NCBI GenBank assembly: GCA_035610835.1
Contig: CM069442.1
Span: 6,918,444-6,982,443 of the forward strand
DNA: 64,000 bases
Direction of reading: 5' to 3'
Origin: Ophiura sarsii
Taxonomy: Eukaryota; Echinodermata; Ophiuroidea; Amphilepidida; Ophiuridae
The position numbers were made by a program, and so were the translations under genes. The notes beneath the pieces were generated by a model, which worked only from the letters and a program-made list of their open reading frames with translations, made no database searches and had not been told where the DNA came from. Positions 35,729 to 46,872 of the stretch are shown here, one piece after another (the first letter of the stretch is position 1; the number at the start of each line of letters is the position of its first letter).

Positions 35729-35797
35729 CACCCCATTTTTATCTGTCAGTGTTTGTCCCAGTGATGTTAGCTTTATTTCTGGCAAACTACCCATATA

Positions 35798-36775
35798 CAC
35801 TGTTATTGTGTACTGTGTAAGAAAACGTTGTGTAAAAAGATTTTTACACAACCATTTGTAATTATTAAACAAGGTTGTGTAATCATATTCCAATTGTGTT
35901 AATACTAGGTTGTGTAAAATGTAATTTGATTATATAAAATTGAATTGTTGCGAAAACGGAAATTTAAACAACAGTTGTGTAAACTTTGAAGCACGTGATA
36001 AGAATTAACCAATCACAAATTACCCTTGTTGTGACCAAAATACTGGAAACGAAATGGCGGACGTGTCGGTGTTGCTTGAGCGAGTGGGGGTTTTGAGAGT
36101 TGATTGAAGTATTTGACGGTAAGTATAATGTTTCACTTGAAATATTTCAGTAAAAAATATGAAGTAGTAAAAAGTATTCAGTATGTGTGATTCATCAGTT
36201 GGCTTTTTTGGTAAATTAGTTAAAAATTATAATAACTAAAACTTAAGCTTATAAGCTTACACACTTTACAGTTTACACTTCACAGTCACATGACGATATA
36301 ATTTTGCACTAATTTACCCAAAAAAAGCCAACTGATAGAATTGTTGAAATATTTCAGTAAAAAATATGAAGTAGTAAAAAGTATTCAGTATGTGTGATTC
36401 ATCAGTTGGCTTTTTTGGTAAATTAGTTAAAAATTATAATAACTAAAACTTAAGCTTATAAGCTTACACACTTTACAGTTTACACTTCACAGTCACATGA
36501 CGATATAATTTTGCACTAATTTACCAAAAAAAAGCCAACTGATAGAATCACACACACTGACTACTTTTTACTACTTCATATTTTTTACTACAATATTTCA
36601 AGTGAAACATATACTTACCATCAAACACTTCAATCAACTCTCCAAAACCCCATTTTGTAGAAAATTAACAAATTCCGGTGTAAACCATTAAAATGGCCAT
36701 TCCACAACCCAATAGTAATGCACATCTATTGTGTAGAAAATTAACTAATTGTTGTGTAAACCATTTACACAACAT
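35798..36775. mobile_element. Foldback-like element with promoter-like core (P2)
   Basis: Arms are built of GTTGTGTAAA/TTTACACAAC motifs (35800-35990 and 36700-36775). A block at about 36083-36150 (GGGGTTTTGAGAGTTGATTG to GTTTCACTTGAAATATT) recurs inverted at about 36590-36655. Between them a unit of about 200 bp (about 36145-36343) is tandemly repeated (36344-36543). The left core includes ATGGCGGAC at 36054 and a donor GACG|GTAAGT at 36119. The layout parallels P1 although the arms are unrelated in sequence. Confidence 0.55.
36040..36122 (+). promoter_or_regulatory. YY1-like site with ATG and splice donor in element P2
   Basis: GAAATGGCGGACGTG matches a YY1-type initiator overlapping an ATG. 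The frame from that ATG is 17 codons long (begins MADVSVLLERVGV) and stops before the donor GTAAGT at 36119. The arrangement resembles a short promoter/first-exon cassette. Activity is inferred. Confidence 0.3.
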
Positions 36776-37198
36776 GTGCAGCTGCAGCTAACAGACTCAT
36801 CATATATTAAATCTCTTTACTGCATTTGCTCTTGAAAAAACAAACCAGAACAATTCCAATTAATAGACTCATAATGTGTGTGGCATTTATGGGTATGCAA
36901 TGGTTTTTCCCTCGCATTATCCATCATGCTTCTGTTGTCCTCAACCAATCTTTACATGCAACACAAAATAGCCGCTAATTTACTTTATGTCAAGTACTAT
37001 AATTGCACCATTTTTCATGGCAACCATTATTTTGTTCAAGCTCCAGCAACCATTAAGCCAAACCGCTCTTTTTTCTTTTCAAGCTTCGACAATCATATCA
37101 GCTATCTATGTCAGACAGTCCGACTATATTCCCATGGCAATTCTATCTGTAAAAAAATAAAACAATTGGGGTGCTGAATATTTTTGCGCTGAGCTACC

Positions 37199-37618
37199 AT
37201 ATTTTAATAAGATCATAATTTTGTTCAATAAGATCGTAATTTTGATCAATAAGATCATAATTTTGTTCAATAACATCGTAATTTTGATCAATAAGATCAT
37301 AATTTTATTCAATAAGATCGTAATTTTGATCAACAAGATCATAATTTTGTTCAATAAGATCGTAATTTTGTTCAATAAGATCGTAATTTTGTTCGATTAA
37401 GATCGTAAATTTGTTCGATTAAGATCGTAATTTTGTTCGATTAAGATCGTAATTTTGTTCGATTAAGATTGTAATTTTGTTCGATTAAGATCATAATTTT
37501 GTTCAATAAGATCGTAATTTTGTTCAATTAAGATCGTAAATGTGTACAATTAAGGTCGTAATTTTGCTCGATTAAGATCGTAATTTTGTTCAATAAGATT
37601 GTTATTTTGTTCAATAAA
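37199..37618. repeat. 21-23-bp tandem array, about 19 units
   Basis: Units are variants of AATAAGATCGTAATTTTGTTC, with longer 'cgattaagatcg' forms in the middle third. The left part stays open on the minus strand as an ILLNKIM-type peptide, which is a by-product. Confidence 0.95.
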
Positions 37619-38199
37619 TTCATAATTCATAATCCTGTCTATACAAATATACACTTATGAAAGAAATATTGTGCCTTTTTACTAATTTTTGCACAATCTT
37701 TATGGCACTCAGAAACAATAAAATTGTAACTTTTACAATAAATATCCCTATTATATTATACCCACACGTCAGGATCAGGTAAAATATTGAGATAAGAATT
37801 CACGCTGGGAGGTGGATAGGTTCAAGGAACCAGTGGAGGGCATCGGAGGGTGAAATAAGGCTGGCCAGGGTGCGAGAATCACCCATGCGGTAATGGTCTG
37901 ACTGGGTGTTTGGCAGGCAGCAATCATCAGATTCTCATCAGAGCATAGAAGTGAGTAGTGGGATCAGGTTTAATATATAAATATTTATTTTCTTCTTAAG
38001 TTTTTCTTCAATTTTAATATTGACCCATTTATCGATTATAGCAAGGGCTTAGACCTCTCTAAAAACCCAGGCATCTTGGGAAGGCGCAGGGGCTGTCACT
38101 TGCCAATAGAATTGCTACAAATCCTTTCGCTTGACAAAAAGTCAAAAAGGTTCCTTCTTCACCACATGGCGGCAGCGTTTATATCTTGATGAAAAGAAG
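37619..38199. other. No gene recognised
   Basis: A GC-richer stretch at about 37795-37960 is unique-looking but has no supported exon. Confidence 0.4.
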
Positions 38200-38542
38200 T
38201 TAAAGGTGGATGTTCCGATCACTTTAGCTTTTTTTGCACATCAACATATTTTTCTCATTATTCCTATAAAATGCCTGGCGAAATATTTGTACCATTTAGA
38301 CGTTATATGCCAAAATGCAGTGAATTACTGCCAAAGGCGGTTAACCACCCGTCCAGTCTGTGTACTAATACTATACTAAATGGGAACATTTCATGTCACC
38401 TTGTGCTCCTATAAAAATAAGAACCATTGGAGTTATGCAACTCAAACTTTGGAATACAACCTTTTTCAAGGATGACCCTTCATTTAGAATAGAAAACATC
38501 AAGTTGAAAATCTGGCCAGAAAATCGGAACACCTACCTTTAA
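38200..38542 (-). mobile_element. TTAA MITE family 'AGGT', copy 4 (complete)
   Basis: TTAA bounds both ends, with termini AGGTGGATGTTCCGATC and (inverted) AGGTAGGTGTTCCGATT. The interior contains 'tgccaaaatgcagtgaatta', 'ctgccaaaggcggttaac' and 'ggagttatgcaactcaaact'. At 343 bp it defines the family's full length together with copy 2. Confidence 0.85.
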
Positions 38543-40286
38543 GGGTTGTTGGTAAACTGCTTGATATTATAATATAGTTAACATGGTTAAGGTTAGTTAT
38601 TTTTACAATTTTATATGTGACTTCAATCATTAATTTGACACATAGACAATAAATGAGAAATCTACTTGACATTTTCGCTTTTTCGGATTTGGTTTTTCCT
38701 TATTTATGCCTATTGTATCAACAACGATTCAAATTCCACAAGGGTGAAAAATATCTTTTGTGGAAAAAATAAACTGAACTGATCTTTGCCGCAATAAATT
38801 GACTCATAAACTTGTGCTAGCAGAAAATAGTCTGCTAAACGCATCGTCTAATAGATACATACACAATCCACCGGCCATCACGGAATATTTGCCTTCTTTG
38901 CCTTCATAAAATGCAGACATATTTCTCGCCTGCAATTTGCTTTTCAGCCAATCGACTTCTCCACACTTAACACACGTCCCCGGAGATTGTCAATATGCAA
39001 CGGTGCGTTGAGGTGTCGTGGAAATGTACAGTCGATGAAAACAAACAGCTCCGGATGAAATTGGGCCAGCTTGGCCGATATCGTGATCTCTGGTGCAAAA
39101 ATAAACATTGGATATAATTCACCATGCACGCAATGACGTGTATACTCAAGATCGAGCTTGGTTTCAGATTGGTTTCAATATGGTCGTTGCAAGCAGATAT
39201 CTCTCAGCCGTTTACTAATTATTTGTTCACTTTCTGGCGCTCATTTGACTCTTTTCGGGTTGTTTTCTCTGCATTCTTTGGTATTCACTACGTTTTTTTA
39301 AACAAAATATGTTCCCGCACATTATACCAAACTGTCTCCAAATGTTATTTCAAATGAAGTCTTCAGTCCCCCCCAAACACTTTCAATTTCAATGTTTGTG
39401 TGGTTATAAATTTAGGGAAATTTCCGATAAATGACCTTTGACCCACAAAACAAATTATTTTAGGTTATTAAAAACACTTGAAGATGGGTTGGGTATTTAT
39501 GAGGAAATAATAGAAGAAAAAGATTCAATGATCTTGCACCCTGTTTTTAAATTGATTGATTTCCCAATATTGTAGTGGCAGCAGTTATGGACAACCATGC
39601 ATTTTTCCTGCCCATAATACGTTACAATAATGTAGCCAATTTATAAAGATTACATTATAAATTGACAAGACTTGAAAGCCTTTTGATAATAATACCCCAT
39701 AATTGATGACTAGTCTGATCCTATTTATTTACAATAAAGGGTCAGACTTGGAGAATTTGTATGAACAAATCCTGAAAAGGGATCACAGATTGACATATAA
39801 CTGTATAACAATATATTAGTCCAATTCTATAGCGTGCTTCTATGTGCATGCCTACATAAAAATAAAACGTTTTGAACTGAAATTTTACTTTACTCTTTCG
39901 ATCAATTTCTTTCTTCTATTAAAAGTTTGTTTGATGAAAAAGCACTGATTTTGTTTCTCAATTGTTTCAATTTTTGTATTCCTTAAAATATTATAATATT
40001 TAAAAATTATGCCTACTTTTTTTGTTTGTCCATTTTTGTATTTCTCAAAATATTTTAATATTTAAAAACAATGCCAACTTTTTATTATCAATATCCATCA
40101 GTAATACTCCCTATTTAAACCTTTGGGCAGCACTTATAAAACTCGCCCATTGCTTTTGTGGTGGATTTCGATCACGACAGGAGCATGCGCAGATACGATT
40201 TTTGTGTAAGTGGTCTGTGATTTTGTCAATATTATATTTTTACTGTGATTTGTTTGTCAATCTGCATTAAATGCAAAAAGTAACAA
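38543..40286. other. Mostly no gene; possible exon at 38944-39192
   Basis: AT-rich except for the stretch listed separately at 38944-39192. Two related 'tttgtatt.ct.aaaatatt' lines (39975-40070) are a local duplication. Confidence 0.4.
38944..39192 (-). CDS. Possible coding exon, unknown protein
   Basis: About 82 codons are open on the minus strand between two stops, in a locally GC-richer patch. The peptide includes FAPEITISAKLAQFHPELFV and LHIDNLRGRVLSVEKSIG before the terminal stop. It does not look like low-complexity or repeat translation, but I recognise no family and there is no clear acceptor or methionine start. It may be a last exon or chance. Confidence 0.22.
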
Positions 40287-40303
40287 CGCCCCCGGCTGGA
40301 CTC

Positions 40304-40343
<40 letters not shown>

Positions 40344-40360
40344 AATTGCGCCACGGAGGT
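40287..40360 (-). tRNA. tRNA-Asn (GTT), possibly degraded
   Basis: The minus strand gives a 74-nt cloverleaf. The D arm is TGGCGCAATTGGTTAGCGC. The anticodon arm is TTCGG-CTGTTAA-CCGAA with anticodon GTT. The T arm is GGTGG-TTCGAGT-CCAGC. A box (TGGCGCAATTGG) and B box (GGTTCGAGTCC) are intact and no intron is present. The acceptor stem has an A-C mismatch at 1-72 and the T stem one G-G mismatch. It may therefore be a diverged or retroposed copy rather than a fully active gene. Confidence 0.75.
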
Positions 40361-42470
40361 GATTAGTTACTAGGCTGTTTTGGTTTGTCATGTTCACCCG
40401 TACACTTCCCCGTACACTTTCTTGCAAAGTCGGGCATCGTTTTTTCTCAAATGTTGCTTGCATATTGCCGTTGCTGTCGCCTTTAATACATGTGCTGTCA
40501 GTTGAACTTGGAACCAACGTTTACTTTGAACTGTCTATTTTCAAAAAATCAGAAAAGCTCACAGACAACAAATAAGAACATCATTTTACTCGACCTAGAA
40601 TTTCAATCAACGTATTTCAATCATCGGGAAAACCCGATGATGCGAGTGACGTCATTTAATGAGCTCATTAGAATAATTTATGTCCGTGAAATATACAATA
40701 GAGTTTTATTAGTGGGCAGTCTGCTCTAAACATGTTGAAGGGCCAAAAACACATCTAAACTGTGTTAGTGCTCCCCCCCCCACACATATATAAAGCAACA
40801 TGTACATGTATAAAGCAAAACTTGCACTGCATTGGGCAGTATTACTTTTACATGTTGAAGGGCACGGAAAAACATAATACACGGTTTTGACAGAACAGAG
40901 ACGATTGGTAAGATGATACAAATGATAAGAAAATAATTGAATAACTTAATAACAATAAGGAATAGGCCTATTTGTTGAAAGTATTCCCCAAAGTTGCATG
41001 TTCCAAAACTATACAATGCCCAATCGCTCATTTTGCAACAGACAGTTTGCAAAGTTTTGGTGGGAAAACTCTTGATTGAAGACAGACACGCATAACCGTT
41101 CCAAACAAAACACCACCAGGCTAAATTAATTGTGTACTGATAGTAGACAACAAAAAGTGCAGTCATTGTAACTTGAGTACAAGAAGGTTGTAACTGGCAT
41201 ATTTAACAAAATGCAGTGATATCCAATAAGGCCTATACAAGTACAGTATAAGCAAACTATGCAAATTTTGAGGTCATGGGTGCAAGTCTGGATTTAAAGC
41301 GCTGTACTTACACTTTGTTAACAAAAAAGGCATTTTAAAACAAGGAAAAACAAAGAAATTCGAGCACAAAGTGGCCTCTGCAAAATGATAAACAATGCAG
41401 ATATGACCTTCTGGTACTCATCAACACTAATTTTCAGCTCACTCTGAATTTTTAGTAGCTTCTATTATTTGCTTTCTTTTCAATCTCAGAGTAAATATTT
41501 CAAGCCTGGATAGCCCCAGAGTTGTTTAAAATCACATCGATGGTCAACCATGCAAAAAAGTACACAGAGTACAGTCTGATAAGGGACAAAACGCTGAAAA
41601 GGTTTGAGCCGAGGGAATGACTCATTGAACCTTTACAGCACTTTTGTGTCCCATTATGTTTTCGCATGGTTTTTTAGCTTCTTTGCAGGAGAGCTGCTTT
41701 TGGCTGATTGACCTAAAGGGTCGTGGCATTATTGTGTTGTTATCTCAACCTATAGAAACCTAAACCATTGTAATAGAGTGTGTATCAATTCACTGTATAT
41801 ATGCATTTCGTTAAAAGAGAAAGTTTACTTTGACTTATATCTCTACAGCGCAGCCAAACTGATGAGGGGGCTGGACGACTTTGCATTTCCATAATTAGCT
41901 CCGCCCTTGCTGGTGATGACTGGATTGTTGTTGGTGATATGCACACACAGACACAGGCTTTGAGTTGATGACAGAGGGCAGTATAACATAATATGGACGA
42001 GGAAACCTGGATTGTTTTCTTCTCTCCTACATGTAGTTGGCAGTACTGATTGAGGTCATAATTTACTGCAGAGGATGCCATTGGTTGAGTTCACTATGCA
42101 CTTTCTTATCAATGCTGGTATTGATGATGAGACTGACATAATTTGAATGATTAGCGGTTAGATAACAGTCATATCTGTAGGGTACTAAATTAGTGCTTGC
42201 TGTGATGGGTTGCAGGTCAAAAGGTCAAAGGTTAATTATACTATATGCATGAACATGAGGTGGTGGAGATATGATCCTGTTTTTTTTGTCCTTTTTTTTT
42301 GTATATAAAGAGCAAATGTGAACAATAGCCCAACAGACATTAACCTTTACAGCCCTGAATTCGTGAAATCCCTTTTGAAAACTATGCTGGCAGCACATGT
42401 CGCCTCAGTCTATCTTGCCGTGCGCTCAGGTTGGATGATAGATGCGCACAGAATTGTTAATGGCGGGTAT
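40361..42470. other. No gene recognised
   Basis: About 2.1 kb with frames of 60-130 codons (the longest at 40765-41166, minus). None has a domain or splice context I can support. Confidence 0.45.
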
Positions 42471-42535
42471 GTGACCCCCTGGTCGAGTGGACTAAGACAC
42501 TGTCATCCATGCTGGAGGGTCGAATCCTGTTGTCT
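42471..42535 (+). repeat. tRNA-like sequence (Leu/Ser type)
   Basis: TGGTCGAGTGGACTAAGAC fits an A box and GGGTCGAATCC a B box. The spacing is short and the acceptor stem does not close, so it is a tRNA-derived repeat. Confidence 0.45.
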
Positions 42536-42710
42536 GCAAATCCGTTCCCCCCCCCCCGCTTAATTTCACCCATTTCCAACATCGGATAGTTTTTTCAACA
42601 TTTCCATCCCAAAAGTATTAGGGTTAGGGTAACTAAAGTTAATGAACTGAGTGATTACTAAGTGGGAGTGGGGAGGGGTTGTTTTGGTCAGTCATTTTTT
42701 ACTTTTCTTT

Positions 42711-43254
42711 CTAAAATGCCCGGTGGTTTCAGTCAACATTAACTTTGGGTACGCATGATCGTTCCAAAAATCGCGGAAAAGGGGGTTTTCTGTGCCATGT
42801 CCGCGGACATTCCGCGGACATTTTTGTCCGCGATTTCCCCAAATTAGGGGTGTTTTTTGAAGCTATATCCGCGATATCCCCAGATTAGGGGTGTTTTTTG
42901 AAGATATGTCCTCGATTTCCAAAAATAAGGGGTCATTTTGAAAGCTTTGTCCGCGATTTCAAAAAATTAGGGGTGTTTTTGGAGAGGCTATGTCCGCGAA
43001 GAAGGAAAAAGGGGTATTTTGAACCAAATGTATCCTCGTTTTTGCGCAAATAGGGGGACTATATAGAAAGTGTCCTTGAAATAGTGAAAAAAGGGGTGTT
43101 ATTTTCAGTTAAAATGTCCTCGTTTTTGTGCGAAAAGGGGGTAAAATTAGCAAAATTGTCCGCGAAACGCCGTCAAATAGGGGGGTATTTTAAGATCCTG
43201 GAACGATCATGTGTTACCCCTCTGAATACGAAGTGAGAACACCGGGCTAAAATG
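42711..43254. mobile_element. hAT-type element built of tandem units, copy 2
   Basis: Element 42719-43246 has ends CCCGGTGG and CACCGGG, subterminal GGTACGCATGATCGTTCC and its inverse, and exact 8-bp CTAAAATG duplications at 42711-42718 and 43247-43254. It is inverted relative to copy 1. Internal units of the type TGTCCGCGATTTCC..AATTAGGGGTGTTTTT repeat about every 60 bp. Confidence 0.85.
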
Positions 43255-43784
43255 ATATCAAAATCAAAAACATTTCAGAAAAATAATTTCAACCAATTTC
43301 ATTTTATTTTAATGGGGAAAATACCTCCGGCCATATTCTCAAATTCATCTAACAGTTTTCTTCTTTCCCCTTTTATCACCATGTGTTTATCACTACAAAT
43401 CACTATAATGTGGTGGTAGCGAGCGCTGCCCCGCCTGCTTCCTTGTGGCGAAATCAGGTGAGCCATCATAATTTGAGGGTTTAGTGCAACAAAGGTCCAT
43501 CTGCAATAGCTGCCAGATGTTATCATCTGTTGTAATCTATAGCAGACCCATTGGTATAAACTAAAACTTAAAAGTTACACATGGCAGCTATAGCAGATAG
43601 GACACTTTTTCACTTGCATTTCAGTTATGTAAAATGGCTACAATAGCTGCCACATATATATATATATATATATATAATAAGGGTGCTTCAAGATATGCCC
43701 TTGTAGAAACATGATCTCACAAATGGTAGCCATTGCACTAAGCCATCATAAGTGTAGGAAAATCTCAAGATTTTTCAAACTGAC
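43255..43784. other. No gene; (TA)n microsatellite at 43654-43676
   Basis: Mostly unique-looking sequence, with several 'agctgcca' or 'atagcagat' near-repeats and one TA microsatellite. Confidence 0.5.
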
Positions 43785-43853
43785 TTCATAGTTCAATTGG
43801 ATAGGGGCCGGACTGCCATGCGGGCAACCCGGGTTCAATCCTGGTGGTTTCAG
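43785..43853 (+). repeat. tRNA-Gly-like sequence
   Basis: An A-box-like TAGTTCAATTGGATAGG, a CTGCCATGCGGGC stretch resembling a GCC anticodon arm, and a B-box-like GGGTTCAATCC. It ends directly at the start of hAT-type copy 3. Confidence 0.5.
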
Positions 43854-44350
43854 CGAACATTGACTTAGGGTACGCATGATCGTTCCAAAAGTCACGGAAA
43901 AGGCAGGGTTTTTTTCGTACCATGTCCGCCACGATTTCCCCAAATAAGGGGTGTTTTTGGAAGCTTTGTCCGCGATTCGAAAAAATTAGGGGTCATTTTG
44001 GAAGCTATGTCTGCGATTTCAAAAAAATAGGGGTGTTTTTTTGGAGGCTATGTCCGCGAAAAAAAGAAATTAATTAAAATGAGAGTTGTGTCATACATGA
44101 CTGTATATCACATTGTCCTGGGAATAAGACAAAAGGGTATTTTGAACCAAATGTGTCCTCGTTTTTGCGCAAAAACAGGGACTTCTTAGAAAGTGTCCTT
44201 GAAATGGTGACATAGACAAGATGTCTGCACTTTTTGGTGAAATGGGGGTCAGTCAAATTAGCCAAATCGTCCGTGAAACACTGTCAAATAGGGGGTATTT
44301 CAAGATTCTGGAACAATCATGTGTCACCCCTTCTCAATTCCTGGCACCGG
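43841..44350. mobile_element. hAT-type element built of tandem units, copy 3 (diverged)
   Basis: Starts CTGGTGGTTTCAGCG, contains GGTACGCATGATCGTTCC, and ends near GGCACCGG. The internal units match copies 1 and 2. A stretch at about 44067-44130 is not found in the other copies and looks like a small insertion. No clean target duplication is visible. Confidence 0.7.
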
Positions 44351-45175
44351 ACTTTCCCCCCTAAATAAATCCGTTTCTTTCCCCTGATAGTTTTATTCCC
44401 AAAACACGACTCAGGGAGTTAGGGTTAACCCCCTCCTTTCCCCCTCAACCAACTCTCACCGATTCAACTTACTTTAGGCAAAATAAAAAATAAAACATGT
44501 TTAGCATCCTGCCTTTTTGAAATAAAGGAAGGAGGAGGCCCTTTTTCTTTTTCTTCCAAAATGGGCGCTTAACACATTTTGCCAAGATAGCTGGCCAGGC
44601 TATTTTTCAAGATGGTTGCCTGTTGTTTTCAAACTGACTGCCACTTGGACTCAAGACATTACATATTGGCTTCTACAGACTATGGGCAAGATGAAACAGA
44701 AAATGAGACCAAAATGATGTCTTGTTCTGAGACGTAGAGAACCAGTTTATTTCCCAGGGCAAGCAGCTTTATACAAAGTGTGCTAAAGTCAACAAATACA
44801 TTTATTTTTTATTTTTTTAAATCTTTAAAAAAAACTTCTTTTTAAAAAAAAAGAAAAAGAATAAAAGAGGCAGGGCCTAAAAAGGAAGTGGGCATGGCCG
44901 CTAAACATGAGATTTTTTTAGTTGGCCTTAATATTGTCTCAGAAAAAAAAACAAGCCATCAATTTAGGCATTAATTTGTTGTCACTTACTCAGCATATAC
45001 TGCCATGAATCAATCTCCCTATAGGCTAAGGGCAATGTAGGGATACATGCATCAGCAAATCATGTAGTCTCTATTGCAGGTAAGGATACATGCATCATCA
45101 AATGCTGTAGAAGCAAATATTGTAGTAGACTCCATATGCAGATAAGGATACATGCATCATCAAATGTTGTAGTCT
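44351..45175. other. No gene; three-copy short repeat at about 45025-45175
   Basis: 'aaggatacatgcatcatcaa' recurs twice, with an earlier variant, about 45-75 bp apart. A/T-rich low complexity lies at 44798-44870. Confidence 0.5.
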
Positions 45176-45660
45176 ATAGCTACGTTCACACAGTGGTTAT
45201 TCAAAAGCGTAACTTACGCTAAAAGCAATACAAATTCCACAAATAGTTTTGTAACTCTGACCGTGTGTCCACACACGCTTTACTCCTATCGCTACGCCGC
45301 GTTACTTACGCCGATTATCAGCTTTGCTGGTGTAAGTGTTGAAATAGATAGCATTCCTTGCTTTGACCTTTGTATTAAGAATCGCAACACTGAAAATGGT
45401 TTTGGTTGCACAGCAAGGTCGCGATCTTACGCGTGATTAGCGTAAGTACCGTTCACACAGCCATTTACGCCAGGCGGAGCTACGCTGACCTCGCTGACTC
45501 ATCGCTACTCCTGCTAAAAAGCAGGAGTAAATCGACCGGATTAAGGCGGCGTGACTTACGCTTATCATTGTTCAGACAGTAACTACTCCATCAGTTACGC
45601 AATTGCTACTCCAAACCACCGCTACTCTTGCTTACGCCCGTCCTTACTCGGCCTAGTCTG
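45176..45660. repeat. TTACGC-rich repeat with recurring GTTCACAC motifs
   Basis: CTACGTTCACACAGTGG opens the block. GTTCACACAG recurs at about 45450 and GTTCAGACAG at about 45570, each followed by a TTACGC- or TACTCC-rich stretch. The block is much richer in CpG than its surroundings. It looks like a foldback-type repeat but clean outer arms were not resolved. Confidence 0.5.
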
Positions 45661-46872
45661 ATGTTCCAAGCAATGCGTTTTTGTTTCTGCATATGGGGGG
45701 GGGGGGGGGGGCAGGGGGGCAGGGTATCACTTACATTGGAAAGTAGCATACATTATATGCTCATGTTATGACATCCCCTTTTTTAATAGTCTACATGAAT
45801 TTTGAAACCCTGACATTTTTCTTAAAAAATCTTTTGGAAATGTGTATTCTAAATTTATTAAAACAGAGTTCTTGATCTTATCACATACTGTAGGAGGGAA
45901 ATAGGATCTTTCAAAGACCCAGCTTTTCAGATCCTAAGTTTTAAGGGCCAGGAAGGCACACCACTTAAAAATAAATTACACCCCTTAGAATGCTCAAAAT
46001 AAGTGGATCAAACCATTTTCAGTTTTACATCCCTTAAACTTAAATTACATCACATTAAAATGCTCAATTAGTGGATTAAACCATTTACTGTTCTACAAAA
46101 AAACATTCTCAATCCATCAAATTTAAGGAACCCAATTAAATTTTACTATCACAGGGTTCATAACAGCGGACAAAATCGTTCTTTGTGTAAGATACACTTT
46201 GAGAAATATGCTGAGCGTACCTCGCGCCATAGTGCATACAATTTGCTCTAGGTTCACTCAAAAGTGTGGCACACCCAGCCAAACCCCTGTGGACTCTGTA
46301 TTAATCCAGTATCATGTATGTAGCTTTAAATATCAGGAAGACGGGGCCATGAGAAATCCCAACGTTTCATTTGAGAATTTCCTCAACGGCTTAAAGTAAA
46401 TACATACAATTTCATCACCGCGGTCTGATTCATTCAAAATGTACGCTACGGAGAAAGATCCTGACATCTATAATGCACAAAATACATGGTGAGATTAACC
46501 AGATAAAAAAGAAAATATATTTATAAAAAGCTGGAAAATTTGAGGTTCGATGAATGATTAGTCATGTTGGTGATCAAGTTTAAGCTCTGCCAAGTAAATA
46601 CCACCCTCTCGTACCGCCCAGGTAATCAGCGACAATTGAGGCAAGAAAGTCTTTGGAGATAGATGACACATGCAAGTGGTTGTTTTTGGCAGTGTAGCGT
46701 TGTTTCATATTTATGTATGTTTACCAGACCAGTTGTCTGATGATCGCACAAGCGTTAAAATCTGAGTAGCAACTACCGTTCCAAATGGTTTAACTTATAT
46801 GTATGTTTATGTTAAAATGTTGTGGTGACCAAAAAGGAAAACAATTTTCCATAACTGTTCCCAAACTCTCGT
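45661..46872. other. No gene recognised; G tract near 45693
   Basis: A G tract is followed by 'acttacattggaaagtagca', as next to the G tract at 5216. Two diverged lines with 'aaattacat..cttaaaatgctca' lie near 45965-46090. Confidence 0.45.

Noticed and set aside
37199..37618. Possible CRISPR-like array
   Set aside because: Units are contiguous with no unique spacers, and the sequence is from an animal genome. It is a plain tandem repeat.
40765..41166. 133-codon minus-strand frame
   Set aside because: Hydrophobic and cysteine-rich by composition, overlaps a C tract, and shows no domain or splice signals.
41855..41885. CTGATGAG as a hammerhead ribozyme core
   Set aside because: The GAAA segment and matching stems needed for a hammerhead are missing.
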